Below are positions 34,280 to 45,045 of a stretch of 64,000 bases of DNA, in pieces. Where the stretch lies: NCBI GenBank assembly GCA_949288185.1, contig CASEIZ010000036.1, positions 1-64,000 on the forward strand. Reading direction: 5' to 3'. Source of the stretch: an uncultured Eubacteriales bacterium (GTDB lineage Bacteria > Bacillota > Clostridia > TANB77 > CAG-508). The stretch's first letter is position 1. Each line of letters starts with the position of its first letter. Below the pieces are notes generated by a model that made no database searches, was not told the DNA's origin, and saw only the letters and a list, made by a program, of their open reading frames with translations. A program made the translations under genes and the position numbers.

Positions 34280-34579
34280 CTAAATTTTCAAATTATTGAA
34301 CAAATACAATGCAACTTTATTTTGTGATGTTGTTTCCATCTCCATAAGTTTAGCCATTGCAAACATTACAAGTTTATATTTTGCAAAGTTTATTAAAGTA
34401 GTTCTATATTCTTCATCTATACTTTTTAACATATCAGCAAACTTCTCATAGTTTTCTTTAGTGTTATATATAAGACCAGACCATTTACTTTGGCTCATAC
34501 ATATTGCTAGTCTTAATTTATCTTTTATATCCATATTATTTATCATACTTATTAAATATTTAACTTTCTCATTTTCCAT
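34280..34579 (-). CDS. Hypothetical helical protein
   Basis: This 99-residue all-helical protein starts MENEKVKYLISMINNMDIKD, with a central SKWSGLIYNTKENYEKFADM and a C-terminus around KVALYLFNNLKI. No membrane segment or metal site is seen and the family is not recognised. The ribosome binding site is weak. It begins 20 bases after the relaxase stop, suggesting co-transcription and a possible accessory role in mobilisation. Confidence 0.5.
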   Translation of the reverse strand: MENEKVKYLISMINNMDIKDKLRLAICMSQSKWSGLIYNTKENYEKFADMLKSIDEEYRTTLINFAKYKLVMFAMAKLMEMETTSQNKVALYLFNNLKI

Positions 34580-34599
34580 ATATTTAAATTACCCCCATA

Positions 34600-35985
34600 T
34601 TAAAATCTTGTATCATTTTTTCTCCTACTTTTTTCAGATTTGTTTTCATTTGGTATGGTTACTTTTCTATAAATATTATTGGCGATTTCATTATCATTGT
34701 TGTCAAATATACCATTTTTATATAAATCATCACTAACTATTTTATAGTTTTCATCTTTATCATAGCATATTCGCTTATGGAAATGACTCATAATATTATG
34801 CCAAAAGTCTTTAAATTTTTTCAGTTCTTGTTTTATTTTTTCCTTTTCAGCCTGTAATTTGTTTATGATTTTATCTTTAGTTGATAATTTACTTTTTAGA
34901 TTACTAATTTCATCATCTTTTAACTCTAACTGATATTTAAGAGAACGATTTTCTTGTGCTATCTCAAAAGACTTATGCTCAAAATCCTTAATTGCTATAT
35001 TTAAGTCATTTACACTTCTAACAGTTTTAGTAATATCTTTTACGTCTTTAGTATAATTTTTTAGTTTCTGGACATCCTCGTTTGAAATAACCATATTATT
35101 TTTGTTTAGTTTAGTAGGTTTTAAATTATCTAATATCGCATTAACATCTTTACTATAATTATCAAGTTGTTTTGTTTGATTATTAGCTTTTGCAAGTTTT
35201 TGTTCTTTCTGTTCTAGTTGTTTCTTTATTTTTCTATAATCTCCCATATCCTTAACATTTATATCTTGATTTCTGCCTTTTTGTTTTTCTTTTAATTTTG
35301 TATCAACTTCATAAAACTTGTTATAGGACTTAATACAAGCATTTCTCATTTTATCTTGTATTTCAGTTAATGAATTTTTAGTAAATACTTGTGATTTTTC
35401 CACTTGCTTTTTCATTCCTCTTTTGCAATTCTCAATAATTGGTACTCCAACAATGTGTAAATGAGGAGAGGTTTCATCAAAATGTATTGTAGCATTTGCT
35501 ATTTTAAAAGTTGGTACAATTTTAATTAAATCCTTTATTTGTTCATTATATACGTCAATCATTTTTAATCTATATTGTTGGTCTTTATCATTCCAAAAAT
35601 CCATATCTCCAAGTTCTACTATAATTTCACAGGCTATATCATTTTGTGATTCACATACTTTTTTGAAATAATCTTCAATTTTTCTATCTTCACGAGTTTG
35701 TTTATTGTTATATTCAATACGGACTTCTTCAAATTCTTTTAAATATAGTTGTTGCACATCATTTACAATATTATCTGTACCATAAATAACTCTAATTAAA
35801 TCTTTTTCATTATCATAATCTCTTAAATTATGCTTATTTACTCTTGATAAATCGTTAGCATTTTGAATTGCATTATTAGAAAGAGAAGTAGTACCTGATA
35901 CATTTCCTTTGGAAACTTTCTTTGCCAATTTGCTTTTGTTCTTATCACTACCTAAGTGAAAAGAATATGCTAATTCTTGTTCCAA
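34600..35985 (-). CDS. MOBV-family relaxase (Mob/Pre)
   Basis: This 461-residue plasmid-mobilisation-type relaxase has motif I HNLRDYDNEKD (His at about 52) and the metal-binding triad motif IHFDETSPHLHIVGVP (about 167-182), both typical of Mob_Pre/MobM proteins that nick oriT and lead DNA transfer. The C-terminal half is a long coiled coil (QLEQKEQKLAKANNQTKQLD and later EISNLKSKLSTKDKIINKLQ). The start is TTG at 35985, eight bases after AAGGAGG; a GTG at 35994 overlaps that site. A candidate oriT lies just upstream. No type IV secretion genes are seen, so the element is mobilizable and not self-transmissible. Confidence 0.88.
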   Translation of the reverse strand: MEQELAYSFHLGSDKNKSKLAKKVSKGNVSGTTSLSNNAIQNANDLSRVNKHNLRDYDNEKDLIRVIYGTDNIVNDVQQLYLKEFEEVRIEYNNKQTREDRKIEDYFKKVCESQNDIACEIIVELGDMDFWNDKDQQYRLKMIDVYNEQIKDLIKIVPTFKIANATIHFDETSPHLHIVGVPIIENCKRGMKKQVEKSQVFTKNSLTEIQDKMRNACIKSYNKFYEVDTKLKEKQKGRNQDINVKDMGDYRKIKKQLEQKEQKLAKANNQTKQLDNYSKDVNAILDNLKPTKLNKNNMVISNEDVQKLKNYTKDVKDITKTVRSVNDLNIAIKDFEHKSFEIAQENRSLKYQLELKDDEISNLKSKLSTKDKIINKLQAEKEKIKQELKKFKDFWHNIMSHFHKRICYDKDENYKIVSDDLYKNGIFDNNDNEIANNIYRKVTIPNENKSEKSRRKNDTRF

Positions 35986-36038
35986 TGAAATCACCTCCTT
36001 GAACTTTCTTCGAAGAACAGGACTTTGACTCTGTCATA

Positions 36039-36090
36039 AGTCCTAACCCCCTATGAGTTATGACGTACCATCATAACTCGGGGGCTCTGC
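36039..36090. other. Candidate oriT
   Basis: CCCCCTATGAGTTATG (36047-36062) pairs with CATAACTCGGGGG (36072-36084). On the relaxase strand it reads CATAACTCATAGGGGGTTAG. A hairpin of this kind, just upstream of a MOBV relaxase gene, is where the nic site of such elements lies. GC content is unlike the flanks. The nic position cannot be set from sequence alone. Confidence 0.65.
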
Positions 36091-36096
36091 GAGGCA

Positions 36097-36127
36097 ATAA
36101 AATTTATCTTCTTAAGATAAATTTTAT
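36097..36127. terminator. Perfect 14-bp palindrome between oriT and recombinase
   Basis: ATAAAATTTATCTT and AAGATAAATTTTAT surround a three-base loop CTT. A/T-rich flanks are present on both strands. It could terminate transcripts from the recombinase gene or be part of the transfer region. The rest of the gap to 36231 has only AT-rich sequence with GTTGCAACA motifs. Confidence 0.5.
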
Positions 36128-36231
36128 CCAAATTAATTATCGCCACTTTCATTTTTACTTCGTAAAAACAAAACGTGCCACATTAATTTGTTGTTGCAAC
36201 ATAGCAAATATTTTTAGTTTAGTTGCAACAA

Positions 36232-38184
<1,953 letters not shown>

Positions 38185-38289
38185 TCAAAGTACATACGAG
38201 TACCATTAACATCTCTTAAAATCTCTTTACCACAAAATAAAATACAATATAAGTGTAATATAATATAAATTTTCAAAGTACACGTAATT

Positions 38290-38315
38290 GTATAGTTCTT
38301 TACGAACAACTATAC
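38290..38315. other. Inverted repeat upstream of recombinase
   Basis: GTATAGTT and AACTATAC (the arms extend through GTTC/GAAC) surround CTTTACGAAC. It lies 140 bases upstream of the serine recombinase, where attachment sites or operators of such genes commonly lie. A dyad in this place is suggestive, but the exact att core cannot be assigned. Confidence 0.4.
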
Positions 38316-38369
38316 ATAATCAATTGCCTATATTATATCACGATTTAAGGAAATGTCAATTATTTACAA

Positions 38370-38639
38370 TTATATGTTTTTCAAATATTCTTCTAACTCT
38401 GATAGTTTAATCTTTTTAGTCAAATTTGAGATATACACATCATTTGAGTAATTAAAAACTAAAAAAGTAATATTTTTAATAATAACTCTATGTGGTTCAA
38501 TATATGTAAGGTTAGTTTTTTCTAATTTTCTAATGCTACCATTTATAAAAGTAGGAGTAATTTTAGAAAATTCACATATAAATTCAATTCTCTGTTTTAG
38601 ACATTTCTCAAATTGTAATTCTTGCTTAATAATCTTCAT
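38370..38639 (-). CDS. Hypothetical protein near tRNA-Leu
   Basis: This 89-residue protein (from ATG at 38639, AAAGGATG upstream) begins MKIIKQELQFEKCLKQRIEF and is followed by a beta-rich middle (RVIIKNITFLVFNYSNDVYI). It ends with a helix LSELEEYLKNI. No family is recognised. A longer reading to 38735 has no ribosome binding site. It lies between the recombinase and the tRNA, a position typical of a small excision or regulatory protein, but nothing in the sequence proves this. Confidence 0.5.
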   Translation of the reverse strand: MKIIKQELQFEKCLKQRIEFICEFSKITPTFINGSIRKLEKTNLTYIEPHRVIIKNITFLVFNYSNDVYISNLTKKIKLSELEEYLKNI

Positions 38640-38769
38640 TTTTTCACACCATCCTTTCGTTTGGAAGATTTTGATATTGTTTTTACACAGCAAAAAAATC
38701 AACCAGATTTTATTTTCTGATTGATTTTGTATCAATTCTGTTCTATAAAAGTTCGAACAGAAACGTCAT

Positions 38770-38853
38770 TGGTGCGGATGAAGGGACTCGAACCCCCACG
38801 CCGTTGGCACTGGTTCCTAAGACCAGCGCGTCTACCAGTTCCGCCACATCCGC
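38770..38853 (-). tRNA. tRNA-Leu (anticodon UAG), CCA encoded
   Basis: Read on the minus strand it begins GCGGATGTGGCGGAACTGGT, has an anticodon arm CTGGT-CTTAGGA-ACCAG (anticodon TAG), a long variable arm and the T-arm GGGGGTTCGAGTCCC. It closes with CATCCGC, discriminator A and the genomically encoded CCA. The acceptor stem is perfect. It lies at the edge of the mobilizable island; its 3' end sequence recurs at 30.16 kb. Confidence 0.97.
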
Positions 38854-38919
38854 ATATATAAACTAACAATAAATATATTAGCACAAATCCATTTTTATTG
38901 TCAATAGTTTTTATAAATT

Positions 38920-39111
38920 TTACATAGAAAAATAAATTATCAAACCACCTGCTATGGCTAGTAGAAATCCCAATATTTTCAATCCATTTGAGCCTTCATT
39001 TTGATCTCCAAAACCAAAAAATCTTTTTGTAATAATTCTTGCATCATATATTAAAATAACACCCACTAAAACCATTATTAAACCAATTAATTTTATAATT
39101 AGTTGAAACAT
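38920..39111 (-). CDS. Small two-helix membrane protein
   Basis: This 63-residue protein has two hydrophobic helices, about 2-22 (FQLIIKLIGLIMVLVGVILI) and 45-62, joined by a hydrophilic loop (TKRFFGFGDQNEGSNG). The start at 39111 is chosen because AAAGG is about 11 bases upstream; the ATG at 39123 overlaps it. No family is recognised. It lies between tRNA-Leu and accessory genes. Confidence 0.6.
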   Translation of the reverse strand: MFQLIIKLIGLIMVLVGVILIYDARIITKRFFGFGDQNEGSNGLKILGFLLAIAGGLIIYFSM

Positions 39112-39220
39112 ATATATCGACATCCTTTTTTATTTTATAGATATATATTAATATGTTTTTTATAAAAAGTCAATAGGCGTTAAGATAACCTCAACGCCTA
39201 AAACAATGACTTATTCCTTT

Positions 39221-39565
39221 TTAAGCAAGAATTGTTTTTACATATTTTTCGATTTGTTTTACTTGTTTTCTGTTGAATTCCTTATCTGTTTCTTTTTCCC
39301 TTTTTGTCAATTTTACATTATCTACCAATACATGCATCTTCTCTCTGGGTATTAGCAATGATCTTGGTATACAGTACCTAGTGTCCCAAGCATCAAGGAC
39401 CATCTTTACTTCCAAATCACTTAATTTTTCTGTTTTTCTTTTTCCAATGACAAATTCCTGAATAATGTAAGTTCCTCTCAAATCTCTGCGTAAGCCTAAT
39501 TGTGATACAACTGACCGTGCTTCACTTTCCTCTTTTAATGCTATTAATCGTGCTTCTCTTGTCAT
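39221..39565 (-). CDS. Hypothetical accessory protein
   Basis: This 114-residue soluble, charged protein starts MTREARLIALKEESEARSVV with no known family. IPREKMHVLVDNVKLTKREK is followed by a helical C-terminus. AAGGAGG precedes the ATG. Its GC content and codon use look higher than its neighbours, as does the next gene, and the two are separated by a strong hairpin. They may be remnants of another mobile element. Confidence 0.55.
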   Translation of the reverse strand: MTREARLIALKEESEARSVVSQLGLRRDLRGTYIIQEFVIGKRKTEKLSDLEVKMVLDAWDTRYCIPRSLLIPREKMHVLVDNVKLTKREKETDKEFNRKQVKQIEKYVKTILA

Positions 39566-39752
39566 GTGTTTTCCTCCTTATAGTTACATTTGTTACTAAA
39601 GTTACATCTACTAAAATATTTTCTATTTTACAATATTTTACAGTTGTCCGTTTTTATTTTTTACAAAGTTCCATTTTTCCTATATATTACATTTACATTT
39701 TTTTACATTTTCATTTTTATTTTATGATATAACTTTATTTTCTATTATATAC

Positions 39753-39788
39753 AAGAGAAGAAGGTGCCTTACAACACCTTCTTCTCTT
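39753..39788 (-). terminator. Terminator between the two accessory genes
   Basis: AAGAGAAGAAGGTG and CACCTTCTTCTCTT form a perfect 14-base-pair stem around CCTTACAA, 24 bases after the stop of the 209-residue gene. The tail on the minus strand is only moderately T-rich. The AT-rich gap 39566-39752 holds nothing else clear. Confidence 0.7.
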
Positions 39789-39812
39789 AGAAATGAAATC
39801 CTCGATAGCCTC

Positions 39813-40442
39813 TTAGAAAATCAACTTATCTTTTTCCTTCAATATCTCATTTACAAACTCAGCAATCCTGTTTATAGCTGTTTTAATTGCTATTTTTTTG
39901 TCAATTTTCAGATATTTAGTCAATTTCCCAATCATGATATCTATATCTTCATATCCGTTTCTCCCCGCCGTATGATTTAACACCTCTTTTATGGTGTCCT
40001 TAGGCTTAAGCATATGCCGCTTACATACAGCGGTCATCAAGTCTCTTTCCTCTGGCGTTGCAGTTATACCTTTTTCTGCCTCCTTTATTTCAAGCATTGC
40101 ATTAATCCGAATTTCGTTTGCTATGCTGGAAATAAAAAGCATGACCATCCCTTCCTTTTCGAGCTTTTTACTTTTGTGAGTATGAACATTCTGCAGGGAT
40201 TCTTCAATTACCTCATAGACTGGCACACCATTCGCAATCTGCATTGGTGCGTTATCCTCTGCAATCTGCATAAGCTCTTCTTCAGTTAAAGCTGGATTTT
40301 TCAAATAGCTCATAACTGCAATTTCAAGGAGCGGTTCTCCCATAGAAGAGAAGTTTACATTACTCCTCCGTAGAAGTAACCGCATATCTGCATAGCCCCT
40401 TCTATCTTTCATTTCCATCAATAAATTTTCTTTTTTGCACAT
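39813..40442 (-). CDS. Hypothetical accessory protein
   Basis: This 209-residue mostly helical soluble protein starts MCKKENLLMEMKDRRGYADM and I do not recognise its family. Visible stretches include EEELMQIAEDNAPMQIANGV, EKEGMVMLFISSIANEIRI and a C-terminal region KLTKYLKIDKKIAIKTAINR. AAAGGAGG precedes the ATG and a 17-base-spaced promoter lies just upstream. Higher GC than the neighbours points to horizontal transfer. No enzymatic motif is seen. Confidence 0.6.
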   Translation of the reverse strand: MCKKENLLMEMKDRRGYADMRLLLRRSNVNFSSMGEPLLEIAVMSYLKNPALTEEELMQIAEDNAPMQIANGVPVYEVIEESLQNVHTHKSKKLEKEGMVMLFISSIANEIRINAMLEIKEAEKGITATPEERDLMTAVCKRHMLKPKDTIKEVLNHTAGRNGYEDIDIMIGKLTKYLKIDKKIAIKTAINRIAEFVNEILKEKDKLIF

Positions 40443-40526
40443 AATATGTGTCCTCCTTTTTCATTTGTTTGAGACAGGGAAATAGTTTCCCATTAATAAG
40501 CTACACATGTCATAAGACATAACTTT

Positions 40527-40555
40527 ATTATACTACAATTTACATAATTTATCAA
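40527..40555 (-). promoter_or_regulatory. Promoter of the 209-residue gene
   Basis: TTGATA (40555-40550) and TATAAT (40532-40527) on the minus strand, 17 bases apart. The stretch TTATGTAAATTGTAGTATAA nearly equals that of the 26.3-kb promoter. A GGGAAA-TAG-TTTCCC hairpin lies in the leader. Confidence 0.7.
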
Positions 40556-40558
40556 ATG

Positions 40559-42604
40559 TTATATCTCTATCCTTTTTGTAAATTTATCTCTAATCAATCT
40601 TTTTAATCTTGCATTTTCTTCTTTTTCTAATTTTGGATCCTTATCAATAATCTTTATAGCTGTTTCTTGTGCTACTTTTAATATATTCATATCTTCAAAT
40701 AGATTGGCAATTTTAAATTCTGGAAGTCCATGTTGCATGGTTCCAAAGAAATCCCCAGAACCTCTTAATTCTAAGTCTTTTTCTGAAATAATAAATCCAT
40801 CATTGGTTTCACACATAACTTTCATTCTTTTTCTAACATTTTCGCCTTTACCTTCATATTTTAAAATACAATAGGATTTATATTCTCCTCTTCCGACTCT
40901 TCCTCTTAATTGATGTAATTGTGCTAATCCAAATCTTTGGGCATCTTCTATCACCATGATATTGGCATTTGGTACATCTACACCAACTTCAATAACCGTT
41001 GTGGAAATTAATATGTCAATCTCTTTATTTTTAAATTTCATCATAATGTCATCTTTATCTTTTGCTTTCATTTTTCCATGTATGTATTCTACTCTATATT
41101 CTGGAAAGATTTCTGTTTTACATTTTTCATATAATTTTTCGACTGATTTTAAATCTAATTCTTCATTTTCTTCTACCAATGGACATACAATATATGCTTG
41201 TCTACCTTCTTTTAATTGTACTTTGATAAAGTTGTTAATTCTATCTTCCATTCCTTTAGTTACTGCAAATGTATCAATCTTTTTCCTGTTTGGTGGTAAT
41301 TCATCAATAATAGAGATATCTAAGTCTCCATATAATATTAAAGCTAGTGTTCTAGGAATTGGGGTTGCTGTCATAACCAATACATCTGGATTTTGCCCTT
41401 TTTCAACAATAGTTGTCCTTTGCTTTACTCCAAAACGGTGTTGCTCATCAGTTACCACTAATCCTAAATTTTTAAATTCTACATTTTCTTGTAATAATGC
41501 ATGTGTTCCAATTAAAATATCAATTTCGCCATTTTTTAATCTTTCTAGTAGTTCTGTTTTTTTCTTTTTCGTCATGGCTGAAATTAATAATTCACATCTA
41601 ATATCTAATTCATCAAATATCTTTTTAAAGTTTTCTAAATGTTGTGTTGCAAGAATTGCTGTTGGTGCCATAATGGCCGCTTGGTAACCACATTTTACTG
41701 CTTTATATGCTGCACACATAGCAATAACGGTTTTTCCTGAGCCAACATCTCCTTGTAACAATCGGTTCATTGGTTTATCAGATTCCATATTGTTATCAAT
41801 TTCTTCCAACACTCTTCTTTGGGCATTGGTTAAACGAAATGGTAATTTGTTAATAATATCTGACATATGCACATCTTTACTAAATTGAATACCTTTTTCT
41901 TCATTCATATAACTATTTTTTAGTTCTAATAAAGCTAATTGCATGGTTAATAATTCTTCAAAAGCTAATCGATTTCTGGCAATATTAAAATCTTTAAATT
42001 CTTGTGGAAAATGAATACTTTTGGTTGCTTCATTAATCCCTTCTAAATGATATTATTTTAATATATATTCAGGTAAAGTTTCTTCTAAATTTCCTTCTAT
42101 TTCTTTTATCGCATTTTCCATAATCCTTCTAATGGTATTTTGTGATAAACTAAATGTTAATGGATAGATAGGAATAATTTTTCCTGTGTTAGATGTTTTT
42201 CCTTCTTCATCAAAAACTGGCGAATTTATGGTAATTCTTCCAAAAGTATTATTTACTTTTCCATAAAACGTATATTTTTTTCCTTGTTCAAATTTATTTT
42301 TTAAATAACTTTGATTAAACCAAACTGCTGTTGCCACACCTGTTTCATCTCTAATTACCAATTTTTGCATAGTCTTTCCTCTAAGTCTTACATCACTGAC
42401 TCTTCCACTAGCATATGCTTCAATTAATACTTCTTCACCATCTATACATTCGGCAATATTTTTGGGCTTGCTTCTATCTTCATAGGTTCTTGGGTAATAT
42501 GTGATTAAATCTTTTAGTGTAAATATGCCTAATTTATTTAATAGTTTTACTCTATTAGGTCCTACACCTTTTATATATTTTACATCTTTTTCTAAATCTA
42601 TCAT
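40559..42604 (-). pseudogene. recG: recG ATP-dependent DNA helicase, interrupted by an in-frame TAA
   Basis: The N-terminal 183 codons (wedge/OB domain, VKYIKGVGPNRVKLLNKLGI) and the C-terminal 461 codons (RecA-like helicase with LLQGDVGSGKTVIAMCAAY, VTDEQHRFGVKQR and ATPIPRTLAL) are in one frame. They are separated by TAA at 42055-42053 and then 36 sense codons. Without it the product would be 681 residues, the normal RecG length. RecG rescues stalled forks and Holliday junctions. Either the gene is a recent nonsense mutant, or the base is an assembly error, or two polypeptides are made (an internal ATG starts the C-terminal part). Confidence 0.9.
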
Positions 42605-42690
42605 GATTATCTCATTCCCTTCTCAAGGTATACATCTTTCTTCATTCTAACACACTGTTGGTTTGTATTCAAATCCTTTTTATATTTTTA

Positions 42691-42719
42691 TTGACTTTAT
42701 ATGATTTTATCTATATACT
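42691..42719 (+). promoter_or_regulatory. Promoter of the 42.8-kb gene
   Basis: TTGACT (42691-42696) and TATACT (42714-42719) are 17 bases apart. The transcript would start just before AGGAAGG of the downstream gene. Confidence 0.6.
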
Positions 42720-42755
42720 TTCTTTATATAAAACTACAGGAAGGTGGTATATATT

Positions 42756-43121
42756 ATGGGTAAAAAGAAAAGACGGAAAAAAACAAAGAAAGTTTTAAAG
42801 GAAACTATTGAGTTTAAACAGTCAATAGAGATTCCTGTTCTCAATTCTGAACCCCAATCACAAGAGCAACATTTCGACTTGTTTCCTTTTCCTATGATTT
42901 CATTTCATGATGACTATGATGTCTATTATATTGCAATCGAGGGAGAAAAAGCAGTTATTGGATACTTCGGAGTATTCATTCAATCTGGCATATTCAACTA
43001 TGTAGTTTTTAGAGAAATTTCTGAGATAAATGAAGCTCAGTTAATTTTGTTCTTAAAAAACTTCATAAAGAATTTAGGATTGATTCCTACGTTGAATCCA
43101 AGTATTGAAAAATATTTATAA
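42756..43121 (+). CDS. Hypothetical protein
   Basis: This 121-residue protein starts MGKKKRRKKTKKVLKETIEF, so its N-terminus is highly basic (possible nucleic-acid binding). The second half has DDYDVYYIAIEGEKAVIGYF and a helical LFLKNFIKNLGLIP. No family is recognised. ATG at 42756 is favoured because AGGAAGG lies about 12 bases upstream; a GTG at 42744 is possible. It is transcribed divergently from recG and has its own promoter and terminator, so it is a single-gene unit. Confidence 0.5.
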   Translation: MGKKKRRKKTKKVLKETIEFKQSIEIPVLNSEPQSQEQHFDLFPFPMISFHDDYDVYYIAIEGEKAVIGYFGVFIQSGIFNYVVFREISEINEAQLILFLKNFIKNLGLIPTLNPSIEKYL

Positions 43122-43145
43122 CTTGTTGCATGACCACACAGAAAA

Positions 43146-43184
43146 GGACGGCATACTAGAAAGTATTGCCGTCCCCTTCTTTTT
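43146..43184 (+). terminator. Terminator of the 42.8-kb gene
   Basis: GGACGGCATACT and AGTATTGCCGTCC form a strong stem with one bulged base, followed by a C/T-rich tail ending CTTTTTA. It can also serve the convergent sleB gene. Confidence 0.8.
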
Positions 43185-43206
43185 ATATGAGAAATTTTTA
43201 TTTTTC

Positions 43207-43899
43207 TTATTTACAAAATCTATGTCTTCCAATGGTTACTGTCATTGGTCTTGACCATATCCACTTATTTGTCGCTGTTGATGGGTTGAAATAATAAATA
43301 GCTCCATAGCTAGGATCCCAACCATTAATGGCATCTTGTGCTGCTTTTTTTGCAGTTGCATCTGGTGTTAGATTAATTTGGCCATCGCTAACCGCATCAA
43401 ATGCACCTGATTGGTATATAACTCCTGAAATCGTATTTGGAAATGAGCTACTTTTCACTCTATTCATGACAACTGCTCCAACTGCCACTTGTCCTGTATA
43501 TGGTTCTCCTCTTGCTTCTCCATAAATTAATCTTGCTAATAAATTGACATTACTACTATTACTAGAAGATGATGAAGAACTTGACGATGAACTAGTTATT
43601 CCCATTGCTGCTAACGTTTTAGGTCCTGCAATACCATCTACTGTTAGACCATTTTTTCTTTGAAAATATCGAACTGCTTCTTGTGTTTGACTACCATATA
43701 TACCATCTATGTTACCATTATAATATCCCCATCGTTTTAATTTGGTTTGGATTTGTGTGACTTCATCTCCCCTTGATCCATATTTAGATAATGCTTCTAC
43801 TTCATTATTTCTTAGAAATATATAGGCAATGATACTCATCATCAATACAATCATGATAAGTGCAAGAAATATTTTTCTTTTATTTTTCCTTAATTTCAT
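43207..43899 (-). CDS. sleB: Spore cortex-lytic enzyme SleB-type hydrolase
   Basis: This 230-residue protein has an N-terminal membrane anchor or signal (about 9-30), a peptidoglycan-binding domain (SRGDEVTQIQTKLKRWGYYN to DGIAGPKTLAAMG, about 42-98), a serine-rich linker and a hydrolase_2 catalytic domain with ARLIYGEARGEPYTGQVAVG, catalytic Glu in YGEA, and a C-terminal TVTIGRHRFCK. It hydrolyses cortex peptidoglycan during spore germination. The usual ypeB partner is not next to it. AAAGGTG precedes the ATG. Other cell-wall hydrolases of the same fold exist, but length and layout fit SleB. Confidence 0.88.
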   Translation of the reverse strand: MKLRKNKRKIFLALIMIVLMMSIIAYIFLRNNEVEALSKYGSRGDEVTQIQTKLKRWGYYNGNIDGIYGSQTQEAVRYFQRKNGLTVDGIAGPKTLAAMGITSSSSSSSSSSSNSSNVNLLARLIYGEARGEPYTGQVAVGAVVMNRVKSSSFPNTISGVIYQSGAFDAVSDGQINLTPDATAKKAAQDAINGWDPSYGAIYYFNPSTATNKWIWSRPMTVTIGRHRFCK

Positions 43900-43984
43900 T
43901 ATAAATCACCTTTGCTAAAATTCTTGTTCTTATTTTTAGCAATATTGGGATTTATTATACATTTTAAAATATAGATTTTTCATC

Positions 43985-45010
43985 TTAAGAACAATATCGG
44001 CAAAGGATAGATTCTAATCCTATTTGTAAATCTATTAATCCAATTTTATAATGATAATCTAAATCTCTTAAATTTTGTAAAATGGCTTTTAAATCCTTTT
44101 CTTCAAAATACCTTGCTTGTGTTTTATATTTATTTACTAAAAAAGTTTGATTTGGTTTTAGGTTTAAAGTTGTTATGATATCTTTGTTATATTTTACAGC
44201 CATTTTTGTAAGATATAACTTTTTAAAATGGTTATATAATGTAATTAATATTTTTTGTATCGGTTCTTTCGCATATATCAGATTTTTTAAAACTTGTAAG
44301 GCTTTATCTGTTTCCTTTTTTCCTAAACTATCTGTTAAATCAAATATCACACTTTCTAATTTTTTTATACATAAACTATCAATATCTTCTTTTTGAATGG
44401 TTCCATTTTCTCCTGCATATTCAATCAGTTTTCTGATTTCGTTAATTAATTCTTGCATATTGGTACCACAACATTCTATAAAATATCTTAAGTTAGCATC
44501 TGATATATTTACCTTATATCCATGACAAATCGCTTTCATTCTTTTTTCAATTTGGATTGGTTTTTGATATTCAAAATGACAAACCACACCTAACTTATCA
44601 ATGGTTTTATATAAATTTGTTTTATTATCTACATCTTCTTCAACAAATACTAAAACTACACTTTCTGCTATTAATTTGCTATTTGCTTCTAAATACTCTG
44701 CTAATCTATCTCTTATTTTTCCAAGTTCTGCATTTTTTCGTTTTCCTTCTTTTTTTAGTATTCCCGAATTTCTCGCAATGATTAATTTTTTCTCATATCC
44801 AAATGCTGGTGTTTCTATATCAGATATAATTCCATTAATATTCGTATCATCAATTGGTATATAGTTGATTCCTTTGATACATTCACCAAATAAATGCTTT
44901 ATTTTCTTTAATGCGTTTTCTAATAAAAATAGTTCTTCACCATATAAGATATAGATATTTTTCAAAATTCCTTGGTTTAATTCTTTTTCTAATTCTTCTA
45001 TTTTTACCAT
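43985..45010 (-). CDS. holA: DNA polymerase III delta subunit (HolA)
   Basis: This 341-residue clamp-loader subunit opens the sliding clamp during replication. The AAA+-like N-terminus includes NIYILYGEELFLLENALKKI, followed by QEDIDS-like helical regions (NLRYFIECCGTNMQELINEI) and a C-terminal domain with KALQVLKNLIYAKEP. Sequence is poorly conserved in this family, but the length and order fit. ATG at 45010 is preceded by GGAGG. A longer reading to 45031 lacks one. It lies 35 bases downstream of ruvC on the same strand. Confidence 0.85.
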   Translation of the reverse strand: MVKIEELEKELNQGILKNIYILYGEELFLLENALKKIKHLFGECIKGINYIPIDDTNINGIISDIETPAFGYEKKLIIARNSGILKKEGKRKNAELGKIRDRLAEYLEANSKLIAESVVLVFVEEDVDNKTNLYKTIDKLGVVCHFEYQKPIQIEKRMKAICHGYKVNISDANLRYFIECCGTNMQELINEIRKLIEYAGENGTIQKEDIDSLCIKKLESVIFDLTDSLGKKETDKALQVLKNLIYAKEPIQKILITLYNHFKKLYLTKMAVKYNKDIITTLNLKPNQTFLVNKYKTQARYFEEKDLKAILQNLRDLDYHYKIGLIDLQIGLESILCRYCS

Positions 45011-45045
45011 AATACCTCCACATCTATACATAAAATCTTTTGATT

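Noticed and set aside
40956-41687. 243-aa plus-strand ORF opposite recG
   Set aside because: Antisense shadow with serine/phenylalanine-rich composition and no start signals.
42053-42055. Alternative genetic code reading TAA as sense
   Set aside because: Many genes in the window end with TAA and are not continued; a single stop in one gene does not support recoding.
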